From NCBI GenBank assembly GCA_048266425.1, contig JBLWZN010000019.1, forward strand, positions 14,374-78,373: 64,000 nt of DNA, given 5' to 3'. This stretch comes from Cerina sp048266425. GTDB taxonomy: Bacteria; Bacteroidota; Bacteroidia; Flavobacteriales; Flavobacteriaceae. Under the pieces are notes generated by a model. It was not told the origin of the DNA. It saw only the letters and a list, made by a program, of their open reading frames with translations, and made no database searches. The position numbers were made by a program, and so were the translations under genes. Below, piece after piece: positions 8,476 through 17,756 of the stretch (the first letter of the stretch is position 1; each line of letters opens with the position of its first letter).

Positions 8476-9003
8476 ATGATGAAATTAAAATCGATTTTTA
8501 TGGGAGCCTCGCTCTTGGTTGGCATGGTGTTATCTGGATGTTCCGATGATAATGACGACAATTGTGCACCGGATTATACAGGACCATTGACCGATAGTGA
8601 GTCGCTCTTGGTAGGCCAATGGAGTCTATCCGCAATTAATTCTGACAAGGCGTTAGACCTTACCGATGACGAAGTAGAAAATCCGTCAACCGATATTTAT
8701 GCCCAATACACGGACTGTCAAAAGGATGCGAGGTATGACTTTGCGGAAGATAGGAACTATAATTTTGCTCAAGGGGCAGTAGAGACCAATTGTGACAATA
8801 AATTAATTACCAATGGAACTTGGCAATACGATAACAGCCAAATTAATTTTGTAAATAGTTGTGTCATTCTAAACTTGCCCATAACTTTTATAAATGCAAA
8901 TACTTCCTTTAAATCGGTTTCCGAAAATTTGCTTGTCAAGGATGTTACGGGGTCGGTTACAACGGTTACATGGACTTTTGTGTACACAAAGGTCACTCCA
9001 TAA
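8476..9003 (+). CDS. Lipocalin-like lipoprotein
   Basis: The 175-residue protein starts with a lipoprotein signal (MKLKSIFMGASLLVGMVLSGC). The mature part resembles the lipocalin-like/DUF5004-type small beta-barrel lipoproteins common in Flavobacteriaceae: an early GQWSLSAI strand, paired cysteines (C..CQKDARYDFAEDRNY; NC; SC), a central NGTWQYDNSQI strand and a late VTWTFVYTK strand. No enzymatic motif is visible. It is probably anchored in the outer membrane. Ligand unknown. Confidence 0.75.
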   Translation: MMKLKSIFMGASLLVGMVLSGCSDDNDDNCAPDYTGPLTDSESLLVGQWSLSAINSDKALDLTDDEVENPSTDIYAQYTDCQKDARYDFAEDRNYNFAQGAVETNCDNKLITNGTWQYDNSQINFVNSCVILNLPITFINANTSFKSVSENLLVKDVTGSVTTVTWTFVYTKVTP

Positions 9004-9033
9004 GGCTTCGATTAAATAGGCCGTGCGCATATC

Positions 9034-9075
9034 GCATTACGCCGTACGCCATATTTGGTGTGTACGGCGTATTGC
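9034..9075. terminator. Hairpin between convergent genes
   Basis: The arms GCATTACGCCGTAC (9034-9047) and GTACGGCGTATTGC (9062-9075) are complementary at 13 of 14 positions. The hairpin lies between a gene ending at 9003 (+) and one ending at 9125 (-). Neither side has a strong U-tract, so it could also be a palindromic repeat. Confidence 0.5.
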
Positions 9076-9124
9076 GAATGGCGGCATAGCAATTGTCAGG
9101 GGTAGTGATGTATCACACCCTAAT

Positions 9125-9631
9125 TTATTCCATTTCCTCTTTTTCGTCCAATTCCCTCAATACGGCATTGAATGCAAATTCACCGATATTCTTAATGGGT
9201 TCGTAGAGTACGGATTTTTTCTTGGTGGCCTCGTCTATCATGGTGGTGGAGTTGTTGATACGATCGAAAAATATCAACAGGGCCCCAAGGATCAACGCTA
9301 TCTTTAGGGTTCCAAAAACGGCTCCCGCTAGTTTGTTGACAAACCCCAGCATGGCAAAATTGGCTATTTTGGTCAACAACTTTCCTGCCATATGTACAAC
9401 AACGACAATGATGATAAAGGTTACCAAAAAGGAAGTAAGCGAAATGTAACGGGCATCCCAATCCATGTTTTTGGACAGATAGTCCCCTACCATATAAGAA
9501 AAATGAATGGCACCATAAATGCCAGCAATAAGGGCGATCAATGAGGCAAGCTCAACGAACAATCCATTGATAAAGCCACGATAGAGCCCCCAAATGAGCA
9601 ACAGTCCCAAAACAATATCCAAAAAATCCAT
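9125..9631 (-). CDS. CvpA-family inner-membrane protein
   Basis: The 168-residue protein has four predicted membrane helices (about residues 3-20, 27-46, 65-85 and 100-122) and a charged C-terminal tail. The opening MDFLDIVLGLLLIWGLYRGFINGLFVELASLIAL is the usual CvpA start, with the conserved G-x-x-x-G-x-x-x-E spacing. In Escherichia coli CvpA was named for colicin V production and also affects purF-linked growth and envelope fitness; its molecular role is unsettled. It is a single gene with its own promoter. Confidence 0.85.
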   Translation of the reverse strand: MDFLDIVLGLLLIWGLYRGFINGLFVELASLIALIAGIYGAIHFSYMVGDYLSKNMDWDARYISLTSFLVTFIIIVVVVHMAGKLLTKIANFAMLGFVNKLAGAVFGTLKIALILGALLIFFDRINNSTTMIDEATKKKSVLYEPIKNIGEFAFNAVLRELDEKEEME

Positions 9632-9654
9632 ATGATTAGGCTTAAGTGATCATA

Positions 9655-9662
9655 CAAATATA
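9655..9662 (-). promoter_or_regulatory. -7 element (TATATTTG) for cvpA-like gene
   Basis: On the minus strand the bases read TATATTTG, a full TAnnTTTG match, 24 bp upstream of the ATG at 9631. Confidence 0.5.
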
Positions 9663-9919
9663 GAATTTTGATTTGTACCTTTGGAAGAGTTCCTGGTCCC
9701 ATATCAAAAAGCTGGTTCACTCAAAGGAACCAAGAGCCAAGAAACAAGACCAAAGAAAGAAAAGGAGAACACAGAGAAGATAACAAAGACTAAGAATGAA
9801 TCTGCATCTTATGGATGGCCTTAAAAACGAATTCACTTTCTTTGTTCCGATGCTAGCTCGCCTTATTAAAAGGAGATAACCAGTTCAATTAAAATGAATT
9901 TATTTTTATTTAGACCATA

Positions 9920-10279
9920 ATGTCCAGAGATACCCTATTAAAAGAACGATGGGAATTGTTGGTGAAGAAGCTTTCCGCTCAATTTTCAGATAATGACCCT
10001 TTAGAATTGGATGCTATTATTTATCTGGTGGGCGTTCAGGAATTGGGACAATACCATAAGACCTATAAAAAGGATGAAAAGATCAACCTGATGCACATTG
10101 CTATCTGTAGACTGCTGGAACCCTATGGATATTACGAGTTCGATTACTTCGACGAGGAAGGTTGGCCCCATTATACCATTAAGGAAGAACTGCCCCCGTT
10201 AAAGGCCGGTGAACAATCGGTGTTGATGAAGGAGGCGATCGTGTCGTATTTCTTGGAGAATGAATATTTGGCATCCTAG
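9920..10279 (+). CDS. Conserved hypothetical protein of Flavobacteriia
   Basis: The 119-residue acidic protein has no signal or membrane helix. It is probably all helical in its first half (MSRDTLLKERWELLVKKLSA) and contains an aromatic, acidic centre (EPYGYYEFDYFDEEGWPHY). I recognise it only as a type of small conserved cytoplasmic protein. The start is followed by a clean open frame and the stop is at 10277-10279. Function unknown. Confidence 0.7.
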   Translation: MSRDTLLKERWELLVKKLSAQFSDNDPLELDAIIYLVGVQELGQYHKTYKKDEKINLMHIAICRLLEPYGYYEFDYFDEEGWPHYTIKEELPPLKAGEQSVLMKEAIVSYFLENEYLAS

Positions 10280-10293
10280 TCCCATCCAAACTT

Positions 10294-10395
10294 ATGGCAG
10301 TAGCTATTTTGACATTAGTTGGGATGAATGAACATGTAATGGTATCCCTGGAAATTCAGCATGACAGTTTGGAACAAATATATTTATCCGATTAA
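10294..10395 (+). CDS. Possible 33-residue ORF directly before the ABM-domain gene
   Basis: The open frame begins MAVAILTLVGMNEHVMVSLE. Its TAA at 10393-10395 abuts the GTG start codon of the next gene in the same frame. This could be a leader peptide, or the eroded 5' end of the next gene. I have no family evidence, so confidence is low. Confidence 0.2.
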   Translation: MAVAILTLVGMNEHVMVSLEIQHDSLEQIYLSD

Positions 10396-10734
10396 GTGAA
10401 AACCAACAAACCCTACTATGCCGTAATTTTTACATCCCTTAGAACGGAAGGGGACAAGGGTTATTCCGAGATGGCGAAAAGAATGGAGGAGCTGGCAAGC
10501 GTCCAACCTGGCTTTTTGGGGTTGGAAAGCGCTAGGGAAGAGGTGGGTATTACCGTGAGCTATTGGGAGAGTATGGAGGCCATTGCCAATTGGAAATCCA
10601 ATTCCGATCACTTGTTTGCCCAACAAAAGGGCAAGAAGGATTGGTATTCCTGGTATAAGGTCCGGATATGTTTAATAGAACGGGAATACGAATTTTCCAA
10701 GGTATCCAAGGTTTCTGGGTATGGACCTAAATGA
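10396..10734 (+). CDS. Antibiotic-biosynthesis-monooxygenase (ABM)-fold protein
   Basis: The 112-residue protein begins with GTG (an in-frame TAA precedes it immediately). The ferredoxin-like dimeric alpha/beta-barrel pattern is clear: YYAVIFTSLRTEGDKGY, MEELASVQPGFLGLESAREE, VGITVSYWESMEAIANWKSN, then a WYSWYKVRICLIEREYEF strand. Such proteins act as small monooxygenases or binding proteins; the substrate cannot be inferred. It precedes glpD by 25 bp, so cotranscription is likely. Confidence 0.8.
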   Translation: MKTNKPYYAVIFTSLRTEGDKGYSEMAKRMEELASVQPGFLGLESAREEVGITVSYWESMEAIANWKSNSDHLFAQQKGKKDWYSWYKVRICLIEREYEFSKVSKVSGYGPK

Positions 10735-10759
10735 TTTCAGCAATAAACAAAACCATCAT

Positions 10760-12427
10760 ATGCCCACAAACATCAGGTTTTCCAATCTAGACCGGAAACA
10801 AACGATCCAAAAATTTACCGAAGGCACTTTTGATCTTGTGGTAATCGGGGGTGGAATTACGGGTGCCGGAATTGCCCTGGATGCCGCTTCCCGTGGGCTT
10901 AGGACCGCCTTAGTGGATAAGGGCGACTTTGCTTCGGGTACCAGCAGCAAGTCTACCAAACTTATCCATGGTGGACTGCGCTATCTAAAACAATTCGATT
11001 TTTGGCTGGTCAAGGAGGTAGGCTCCGAACGGGCCGTGGTCCATCATTTGGCACCACATTTGGTTTTGCCAGAAAAGATGTTGCTGCCCCTCATAGAAAA
11101 CGGTTCCTACGGAAAATGGCTCACTTCCATCGGGTTAAAAGTATACGATATTTTGGCCCAGGTAGAGGGGGAGGATAAACGCCAAATGCTGGAAAAGAAG
11201 GAAGCCTTGAAGTTAGAGCCCCTACTTCCAAAAAAGAAACTGAAAGGGGCCGGATATTATGCGGAATACCGTACCGATGATGCCCGGTTGACCCTAGAGA
11301 ACATCAAGACAAGTCTGCAATTTGGAACCACCGCCCTAAACTATGCCCAGGTAACCGATTTTATATACAGGGATGGCAAAGTGGCGGGAGTAAAGGTCAC
11401 AGATCTGGAATCTGGGTTGGAATTCGATATAAACGCCAACTATGTGGTAAATTCTACCGGGCCATGGGTCGATGAACTTAGGGAAGCCAATCATTCCAAA
11501 AAAGGGAAAAGGCTGCACCTAACCAAAGGGATACACCTTGTTTTCCCCCACGAAAAATTACCGGTACGCCAATCGGTCTATTTCGATATACCAGATGGGC
11601 GCATGATGTTTGCCATTCCAAGGGGGAAGGTAACCTATATCGGCACTACGGACACCAATTATACTGGGGACAAGGATCATGTTGGGATAGACTTGGCAGA
11701 TGCCATGTACCTTATCTCCGCGGTAAACAATATGTTCCCAAGTATCAATTTACAGTTGAAAGATATTATTTCCTCGTGGGCGGGCCTGCGCCCCCTGATC
11801 AACGAGGAAGGAAAATCCCCTTCGGAACTGTCCCGAAAGGATGAAATCTTTGTCTCGGATTCTGGACTTGTAAGTATAGCCGGAGGTAAATTAACGGGGT
11901 ACCGCAAGATGGCGGAACGTACCGTAGACCTTATAGCCAAAAGGATGGGGGACGATTATGATAAGGAGTGCAAGTTGTGCACTACGGATAAAATACCCTT
12001 ATGTGGCAACGAGTTTAAGAAATACAAAAACGTAAAAAGTTATATTTCGGAGGTATACGATCAGCTTAAACCGGATGATTTTGCTCCTTATGATGCTTGG
12101 TACTTGGTGACCACCTATGGGAAACAAACGGAGACCATACTAGAAATCTACAAAACCCTTAAGGAAAAGGACAAGTATATACGGTTGGCCAAGGCCGAAC
12201 TGTCTTTTGGCATTGAATATGAAATGATCCAAAATCCGATCGACTTTTTTGTACGTCGCACGGGTCGTCTTTACTTTGATATTGATAGCCTTAAATATTT
12301 GATGGAACCTATACTGGAAGAGTTCCGATCCATTTTTAAATGGAACGATGAAAAAATGAATGGCTACCGGGATACATTGAACAAGATGATATTGGAACAT
12401 TCGGATTTTTCCATTACCCGAGATTAA
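10760..12427 (+). CDS. glpD: FAD-dependent glycerol-3-phosphate dehydrogenase
   Basis: From the ATG at 10760 the protein is 555 residues; an ATG at 10721 would overlap the upstream gene by 14 bp. The N-terminal Rossmann FAD motif is VVIGGGITGAGIALDAASRG, followed by SSKSTKLIHGGLRYL, the GlpD signature that contacts FAD. The DAO domain fills the first 370 residues and a DAO_C helical domain the rest. It oxidises glycerol-3-phosphate to dihydroxyacetone phosphate at the inner membrane and passes electrons to quinone. Together with gpsA at 16307-17308, glycerol-phosphate redox cycling is encoded in both directions within 7 kb. Confidence 0.95.
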   Translation: MPTNIRFSNLDRKQTIQKFTEGTFDLVVIGGGITGAGIALDAASRGLRTALVDKGDFASGTSSKSTKLIHGGLRYLKQFDFWLVKEVGSERAVVHHLAPHLVLPEKMLLPLIENGSYGKWLTSIGLKVYDILAQVEGEDKRQMLEKKEALKLEPLLPKKKLKGAGYYAEYRTDDARLTLENIKTSLQFGTTALNYAQVTDFIYRDGKVAGVKVTDLESGLEFDINANYVVNSTGPWVDELREANHSKKGKRLHLTKGIHLVFPHEKLPVRQSVYFDIPDGRMMFAIPRGKVTYIGTTDTNYTGDKDHVGIDLADAMYLISAVNNMFPSINLQLKDIISSWAGLRPLINEEGKSPSELSRKDEIFVSDSGLVSIAGGKLTGYRKMAERTVDLIAKRMGDDYDKECKLCTTDKIPLCGNEFKKYKNVKSYISEVYDQLKPDDFAPYDAWYLVTTYGKQTETILEIYKTLKEKDKYIRLAKAELSFGIEYEMIQNPIDFFVRRTGRLYFDIDSLKYLMEPILEEFRSIFKWNDEKMNGYRDTLNKMILEHSDFSITRD

Positions 12428-12459
12428 CAAAATTAGATTTTGGAAAACTGCTAGTGAAC

Positions 12460-12480
12460 CTCTCCTTTCTTCAAGGAGAG
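12460..12480. terminator. Hairpin between glpD and the MscS gene
   Basis: The arms CTCTCCTT and AAGGAGAG enclose a 5-base loop. A second GC-rich imperfect inverted repeat follows near 12500-12520. The pair sits between convergent genes. A weak relation to the CCCTCCC/GGGAGGG palindrome at 26650 suggests it may be a dispersed element used as a terminator. Confidence 0.55.
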
Positions 12481-12591
12481 CCAGCACGACAATTATGCTC
12501 TCGGGGCGCCCATAGGGCGGAGGGGCCAAAACGCAATTGTTCTGATCCTATTTTTGTCCCGTTCTTGGAAAACCAAAAATCAATGGATTCG

Positions 12592-13875
12592 TCATGAATT
12601 GTTTTTCGGTAAGGAAATCTCCGGTGTCAAACCTTCAATATCCTTTCCTGTTGGGTATTCAAACAGTTCCAGTTCAAAATAGGGGGCGGCAGCGATCAGA
12701 TGCTCAAAAATATCGGCCATGATATGTTCGTAGTTTACCCATCGTATGTCTTTGGAAAACATATAGATTTCTAAAGGAATGCCCTGAGGGGAAGGATCTA
12801 GGTGGCGGGTCATGACGGTCATCCCTTTATGAACGGCAGGGTGCCTATTGATATACATATCGGTGTATTTTCGGAACAACCCCATATTGGTCTGGTTCCT
12901 GCCATTGATCAAAAGCGATTTATCGATTTGATTATCCTTGTTAAACTTGTCGATATCCCGCTGTCGGTGATCTATATAATCCGTTACCAACTGAATTTTG
13001 GACAGGCGTTCCAAATCTTTTCCGTCCATAAATTTAATGCTGTTCACCTTAACATGGAGGGCCCTCTTGATCCGCCTACCTCCCGTTTCCTCCATACCAC
13101 GCCAGTTTTGAAAGGAATCCGAAATTAAGGCATAGGTGGGAATCGTAGTAATGGTCTTGTCCCAATTGCGCACCTTTACGGTGGTAAGGTTGATTTCGAT
13201 GACATCCCCATCGGCACCGTACTTTGTCATGGAGATCCAGTCGCCAATACGTACCATATCATTGACGGAGACCTGGATACTGGCCACAAACCCCAAAATG
13301 GTATCTTTGAAGATAAGAAGGATGATGGCGGAAGCCGCTCCCAAAGTGGTAACAAATTTTATAACGGATTGGTCCGCTACTTCAGAGATAATCAGAAGGA
13401 TCCCAATGAACCAAACAAATATGACCAATATCTGGGCATAACTGTCCCAAGGTTTGTCTTTAAACTCCTCCAATATCTTAAGGTAGTCCCTGATGCTTTT
13501 GATGACGCTCCTTATTATCCAAACCAATAATAAGATTAGATAAATGTCGGTAAGGCTTATAAAAAATTCTCCCCATGAATCAAAATCCTTGAACAGGAAA
13601 GGAAGCGTTTTCCTAATAATTATAAATGGGATTACATGCGCGATGTATTTGGGAAAGTTGCTCTTAACCAAAAAATCGTCAAAAGTGGTCTTGGTCTTTA
13701 CGGTGAAATAAAAGAAGATGCGTTCAATCAACTTTCTTAGGATAAAATCAAGAACCCAGATGATGGTTCCAAAAATCGCAAGATTGAATAAAAGGTTCCA
13801 AAGTAGTGCGGTTTCTTTTCCGGCTACGTTGTTGGTAATCAATAGGTGGTAAAACCAGTCGAAATAGTGCTCCAT
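12592..13875 (-). CDS. MscS-family mechanosensitive channel, YbdG-like
   Basis: The 427-residue protein has about five membrane helices (roughly 20-45, 75-90, 105-125, 145-170 and 175-195). The pore-lining helix shows a glycine/alanine pattern (VTTLGAASAIILLIFKDTI), followed by the MscS beta domain (VSVNDMVRIGDWI, GDVIEINLTTVKVRNWDKTI). The segment SFQNWRGMEETGGRRIKRAL is diagnostic of the YbdG subgroup (Escherichia coli YbdG is 415 residues). It releases solutes on osmotic downshock, in the inner membrane. It has its own TAAATTTG element at 13893-13900. Confidence 0.92.
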   Translation of the reverse strand: MEHYFDWFYHLLITNNVAGKETALLWNLLFNLAIFGTIIWVLDFILRKLIERIFFYFTVKTKTTFDDFLVKSNFPKYIAHVIPFIIIRKTLPFLFKDFDSWGEFFISLTDIYLILLLVWIIRSVIKSIRDYLKILEEFKDKPWDSYAQILVIFVWFIGILLIISEVADQSVIKFVTTLGAASAIILLIFKDTILGFVASIQVSVNDMVRIGDWISMTKYGADGDVIEINLTTVKVRNWDKTITTIPTYALISDSFQNWRGMEETGGRRIKRALHVKVNSIKFMDGKDLERLSKIQLVTDYIDHRQRDIDKFNKDNQIDKSLLINGRNQTNMGLFRKYTDMYINRHPAVHKGMTVMTRHLDPSPQGIPLEIYMFSKDIRWVNYEHIMADIFEHLIAAAPYFELELFEYPTGKDIEGLTPEISLPKNNS

Positions 13876-13892
13876 TACTTTGGGTTGATTCG

Positions 13893-13900
13893 CAAATTTA
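13893..13900 (-). promoter_or_regulatory. -7 element (TAAATTTG) for the MscS-type channel
   Basis: A full TAnnTTTG match on the minus strand, 18 bp before the ATG at 13875, implying a very short 5' UTR. Confidence 0.5.
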
Positions 13901-14033
13901 GGGGTTTCTTTTCAGATAGCTTTAAAAAGTGTTCCTCGGCTGTCCAACCATAATTTAGGTTCTGTTTTCCTGATATTATCTAATTAAAGGAGATGTCTGG
14001 GTAATTTTCCCTTTTTTAGAGTAAGGAAGCCAC

Positions 14034-14041
14034 TATCTTTG
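14034..14041 (+). promoter_or_regulatory. -7 element (TATCTTTG) for the FUSC-family gene
   Basis: This perfect TAnnTTTG lies 28 bp before the ATG at 14069 and overlaps the first codon of the longer possible frame (14039), which decides the start in favour of 14069. Confidence 0.6.
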
Positions 14042-14068
14042 CAAATTCCCGTCTATAAACATATTAAG

Positions 14069-16267
14069 ATGAAGACCAACTATTTTAACCAGGTGCTTCT
14101 TTTTTTAAAAAGTACCGATTTTACCAAGGCACTCCTCATCGGTATCTCGTTGGTGGTACCCATTGTCTTGGGAATTTTGTTTGATGGGTATGAAATTGGT
14201 TTGGCCATTGCCTTCGGTGCATTTTGGTGTTCCCCCAGCGATGTAGCCGGCAGTTTTAGGCACAAGCGCAATGGTATTTTGTTTTCGGCTGCACTTATTG
14301 TTCTGGTGAGTTTTATAGGAGGTTATCTAACCTTTTCCCCTTGGTTGGTACTTCCGGTTTTGGGGTTGTTAATGTTTGGGATTTCATATTTGGCCGTTTT
14401 CGGTTTTAGGGCCTCCATGATCGCGTTTTCCGGTCTTTTGGCATTGGTGCTCAGTTTTGCGCACGGTCCGGGAAAACTGGAAATATACGAGCATTCTTTT
14501 TTTATCGGTGTGGGCGGTTTTTGGTATCTGCTATTGGCCACGATTGCCCACCGTATCAACCCAACAGGACATACAGAAGAGGTCCTAGCAGAAACGGTCG
14601 AGGCTACGGCACGTTATATTGAGTTTAGGGCCAATTTGCTCACCAAGGATGGGGAACGGAAAAAAACCAAGAAAAAATTACTGGAACTGCAGATCCAACT
14701 TAATGAAATGCACGAAAAGCTTCGGGGAATTCTGATAACTACAAGGAGGTCGTTCGGCAGGTCCAACTATCAGAGAAAGAGATTGCTGGTACTCGTGGAA
14801 TTGGTAGATATGTTGGAGCTCGCAATGGCTACCCCCATAAACCCCAAGGCAATGGAAGCACTGATCAAGGCTTATCCGGAACAGGTAAAAGCCATGCAAA
14901 ATCTTTCTTATGCCATGGTGGCCCAAATGATTGGAATGGCCAAAACTATCCGAATCCCCAAGACCCCTTTTGTGGATAATGTTTTGATCCAGCAATTAAG
15001 GAAAATCCGCGAACTTGTTGCACCCATTAAAGAAACCGACCCCGAGAATTATCTGGTTTTGGGAAATTTGATCGCGTATCAAAACAATCAGGTATCCGCC
15101 ATTGGGAATATCGAGCGCCTATTGGATAGTAAGGATACAAAGGTATATCGAAAACTAAGTAAGGACGATGCGGTCCGATTTTTGTCAACCCAGGATTACG
15201 ACCCCAAAGTCTTAACGGAAAATCTCAATTTTAAATCGGTAATTTTTGGACATGCCTTGAGATTGTCGGTCGTGGCCATGATAGGCTTTGCCCTGGGCAG
15301 TTATTTTTCTTTGCAAAATCCTTATTGGATACTCCTTACCATCGTGGTGATCCTCCGTCCCAGTTATGGACTTACCAAGGCCAGATCCAAGGATCGTATA
15401 TTGGGAACCTTAATAGGGGGGGCAATTGCTCTTGGCGTTGTACAGATTACCCAAGACACAATTGTTTTGGGGGCGTTGGGCTTTATTTCGCTTCTTACTG
15501 CTTTTTCCATGGTGCAGAGAAACTACAGGGCCGCGGCCGTATTTATTACCTTGAGCGTAGTTTTTGTTTATGCGCTTCTGGACCCAAATATTTGGCAAGT
15601 AGTTCAGTTTAGAATAGTCGATACAATTATTGGAGCCGCTTTGGCCACTTTGGGAATTCTTTTTTTATGGCCATCTTGGGAGATTATTGGAATTAGGCCC
15701 ATTATTTCCAAGAGTATTCTGGCCAATCAAGAATTCCTGAAGGCTATCGTTCTTTTTTATAAGGAAAAGGGGAAGTTGCCACCCAGTTATAAAATTGCAC
15801 GGAAAGAGGCTTTTTTGGCATCCGCCAATTTAAGTGCGGCCTTTCAGCGCATGACCCAAGAACCCAGATCAAAACAGTACAAATTGGATAAGGTTTATGA
15901 ACTGGTATCCCTTGACCATACCTTTTTATCATCCTTGGCCTCGCTGGGCACCTTTATAAGAAACCAGCCAACATCCCAAGCGTCCTTGGATTTTAAGACC
16001 GCAGGACAAAATATCGAAGAGCAATTGAATCTTGCGGTCCTTTTGCTTTCGGTAGAATCAGCTAATGAAGCGACTAAAAAACCTTCTCCAATCCTAACTG
16101 AAACATCGCCCTTATTGGAATTGGATTCTGATAAATACGTTGTGCAATCCGGAAAAAGCGAATTGACCGGGGAAGAGCAACGAAAGGAGGCCCTTTTGAT
16201 AATCAATCAGTTAAAACGGATGTATTCCCTAAGTAAGCAAATGGTTAAGTGCATACGGGAGATTTAG
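14069..16267 (+). CDS. FUSC-family inner-membrane protein (YccS/aromatic-acid exporter-like)
   Basis: The 732-residue protein has two blocks of about six membrane helices (residues 15-165 and 390-530) that flank a long cytoplasmic helical domain. The second block begins FGHALRLSVVAMIGFALGSYF and contains YWILLTIVVILRPSYGLTKARSKDRILGTLIGG, the conserved FUSC signature. A further cytoplasmic tail ends the protein. Relatives export aromatic acids or are of unknown substrate (YccS, YhfK, AaeB). No periplasmic adaptor gene is nearby, so its partner, if any, is elsewhere. Confidence 0.9.
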   Translation: MKTNYFNQVLLFLKSTDFTKALLIGISLVVPIVLGILFDGYEIGLAIAFGAFWCSPSDVAGSFRHKRNGILFSAALIVLVSFIGGYLTFSPWLVLPVLGLLMFGISYLAVFGFRASMIAFSGLLALVLSFAHGPGKLEIYEHSFFIGVGGFWYLLLATIAHRINPTGHTEEVLAETVEATARYIEFRANLLTKDGERKKTKKKLLELQIQLNEMHEKLRGILITTRRSFGRSNYQRKRLLVLVELVDMLELAMATPINPKAMEALIKAYPEQVKAMQNLSYAMVAQMIGMAKTIRIPKTPFVDNVLIQQLRKIRELVAPIKETDPENYLVLGNLIAYQNNQVSAIGNIERLLDSKDTKVYRKLSKDDAVRFLSTQDYDPKVLTENLNFKSVIFGHALRLSVVAMIGFALGSYFSLQNPYWILLTIVVILRPSYGLTKARSKDRILGTLIGGAIALGVVQITQDTIVLGALGFISLLTAFSMVQRNYRAAAVFITLSVVFVYALLDPNIWQVVQFRIVDTIIGAALATLGILFLWPSWEIIGIRPIISKSILANQEFLKAIVLFYKEKGKLPPSYKIARKEAFLASANLSAAFQRMTQEPRSKQYKLDKVYELVSLDHTFLSSLASLGTFIRNQPTSQASLDFKTAGQNIEEQLNLAVLLLSVESANEATKKPSPILTETSPLLELDSDKYVVQSGKSELTGEEQRKEALLIINQLKRMYSLSKQMVKCIREI

Positions 16268-16306
16268 GATATTTTCATATCATTGGAACAAGAAATACGC
16301 CAACGC

Positions 16307-17308
16307 CTAATCCAGGTTTTCGGTCAATTTCTGAAACGTTGTTTTGGGATTTTTACCTTCATAAAGGATTGCATAGACCGAGTCCAATATAGGCGTTTTT
16401 GTTTCCTTTTCGAATTTGGCACTTATTAAATGGGCACTTTTGGTCGCATAATAGCCTTCGGCCACCATACTCATCTCCATCATGGCGCTCTTTACCGTAT
16501 AGCCCTTGCCGATCATATTGCCGAACATTCTATTGCGGCTAAAGACGGAATATCCGGTAACCAAAAGGTCTCCCAAATAGGCCGAATCATTGATGTTCCG
16601 CTTCATTTTGTGGACCCGTTTTATAAAGCGTTTTATTTCGCGAATGGAATTGCTCATCAACACGCTTTGGAAGTTGTCACCATATCCTAGGGCATGGGCC
16701 ATGCCCGCTGCAATGGCATAAATATTTTTTAGCATGGCGGCGTATTCGGTACCAATAATGTCATCCGAGATTTTGGTATTGATATATTCGCTCCTTAAGT
16801 TTTTGGCCAGCAATTCCGCTTTTCCCGTATCGGCACAGGCTATGGTAAGATAGGAGAGTCGCTCCAGCGCTACCTCTTCCGCATGGCAGGGACCGGTAAT
16901 TACCCCAATGTTTTCAAAAGGGATGTGGTAGTTCTCGTGAAAATGCTCCCCAACGATCAAACCCGATTCGGGAACAATGCCCTTAATGGCGGAAAAGATG
17001 ACCTTGTCCTGGATGGAAACCGTAAGTTTGTCCAATTCGGATTTTAAAAACGCCGAAGGAATGGCAAATATGAGAATATCGGTATCGGCCACCGCCGAAT
17101 CAATATTATCCGTCAACTCCAACTGATCGGGATCAAATTCCACCGAACTCAGGTAATTTGGGTTGTGCCCATGTATCCTAATATGTTCCAGGGCTTCGGC
17201 GTTCCTCATATACCAGGTTATAGTTTTCAGATTTTCCGTTAGCATCTTTACGATAGCCGTGGCCCAACTACCACCGCCCAAAACCGTGAATTTTAATTCT
17301 TTATTCAT
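16307..17308 (-). CDS. gpsA: NAD(P)H-dependent glycerol-3-phosphate dehydrogenase
   Basis: The 333-residue protein matches GpsA in length. It has the N-terminal Rossmann motif VLGGGSWATAIVKML, the ISAIKGIVPESG segment, GVITGPCHAEEVALER and the catalytic-lysine region GTEYAAMLKNIYAIAAGMA, followed by NSIREIKRF. It reduces dihydroxyacetone phosphate to sn-glycerol-3-phosphate for phospholipid synthesis in the cytoplasm. It converges on the FUSC gene with a 39-bp gap. No TAnnTTTG element is obvious upstream. Confidence 0.96.
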   Translation of the reverse strand: MNKELKFTVLGGGSWATAIVKMLTENLKTITWYMRNAEALEHIRIHGHNPNYLSSVEFDPDQLELTDNIDSAVADTDILIFAIPSAFLKSELDKLTVSIQDKVIFSAIKGIVPESGLIVGEHFHENYHIPFENIGVITGPCHAEEVALERLSYLTIACADTGKAELLAKNLRSEYINTKISDDIIGTEYAAMLKNIYAIAAGMAHALGYGDNFQSVLMSNSIREIKRFIKRVHKMKRNINDSAYLGDLLVTGYSVFSRNRMFGNMIGKGYTVKSAMMEMSMVAEGYYATKSAHLISAKFEKETKTPILDSVYAILYEGKNPKTTFQKLTENLD

Positions 17309-17550
17309 CTGCCTAAATTTTTATCGACCCCTAAAAAGTCCAAAAAAATGGAATGCATTCCGGAATTCCAATAAATTTTAATAATTCCTAATGTGAAGTT
17401 TGAATGAAATAAATTCATGTTCGTTTCATGGAGACAATTTAATCTTCAAAAGTAATTAAAAAAACAGGGAAGTGGCGGTTGGTAGTATCCTGATACTCAA
17501 AGCCATTAGGAATTATTCGAGGAAATGCATCTAATTTTAACTTTGGTTTA

Positions 17551-17727
17551 TCATTTAGAGGGCAATGTTTCTAGAGGGTATGCGTTATTGTTAAAGATTG
17601 ATTTAGGGCCCGTGAACGGGAATTAAAAATTGAAAAAATCAGGTATTACCTGAAACAGTATATAAAGTTTTTTTGGTGGTTTTTTAGTTAGGGACCGCTC
17701 TAGGCATAAAGCTTGGGGCGGTTTTTT
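17551..17727 (+). ncRNA. Candidate small RNA (possible diverged relative of the 63-kb pair)
   Basis: A perfect TAnnTTTG element (TAACTTTG, 17538-17545) would start a transcript near 17551 that ends at a terminator: stem ACCGCTC/GGGCGGT followed by eight T. Inside are small hairpins with stems CCCG/CGGG and CAGGT/ACCTG. Just before the terminator, TAAAGTTTTTTTGGTGGTT followed by TTTTAG resembles TAAAGTTTGGTTGGTTATTT plus AG in the two RNAs at 63.4 and 63.8 kb. The next gene has its own promoter after the terminator, so an attenuator is less likely than a separate RNA. No -33 TTG is visible. Confidence 0.4.
17695..17727 (+). terminator. Intrinsic terminator upstream of the phyH gene
   Basis: ACCGCTC pairs with GGGCGGT (one G-U pair) around a loop of about 13 bases, followed by T8. 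On the plus strand it precedes a gene rather than follows one, which is the basis for the small-RNA call. Confidence 0.75.
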
Positions 17728-17756
17728 TTGTGCCTTGTCATCTGGATATTTTTTAT

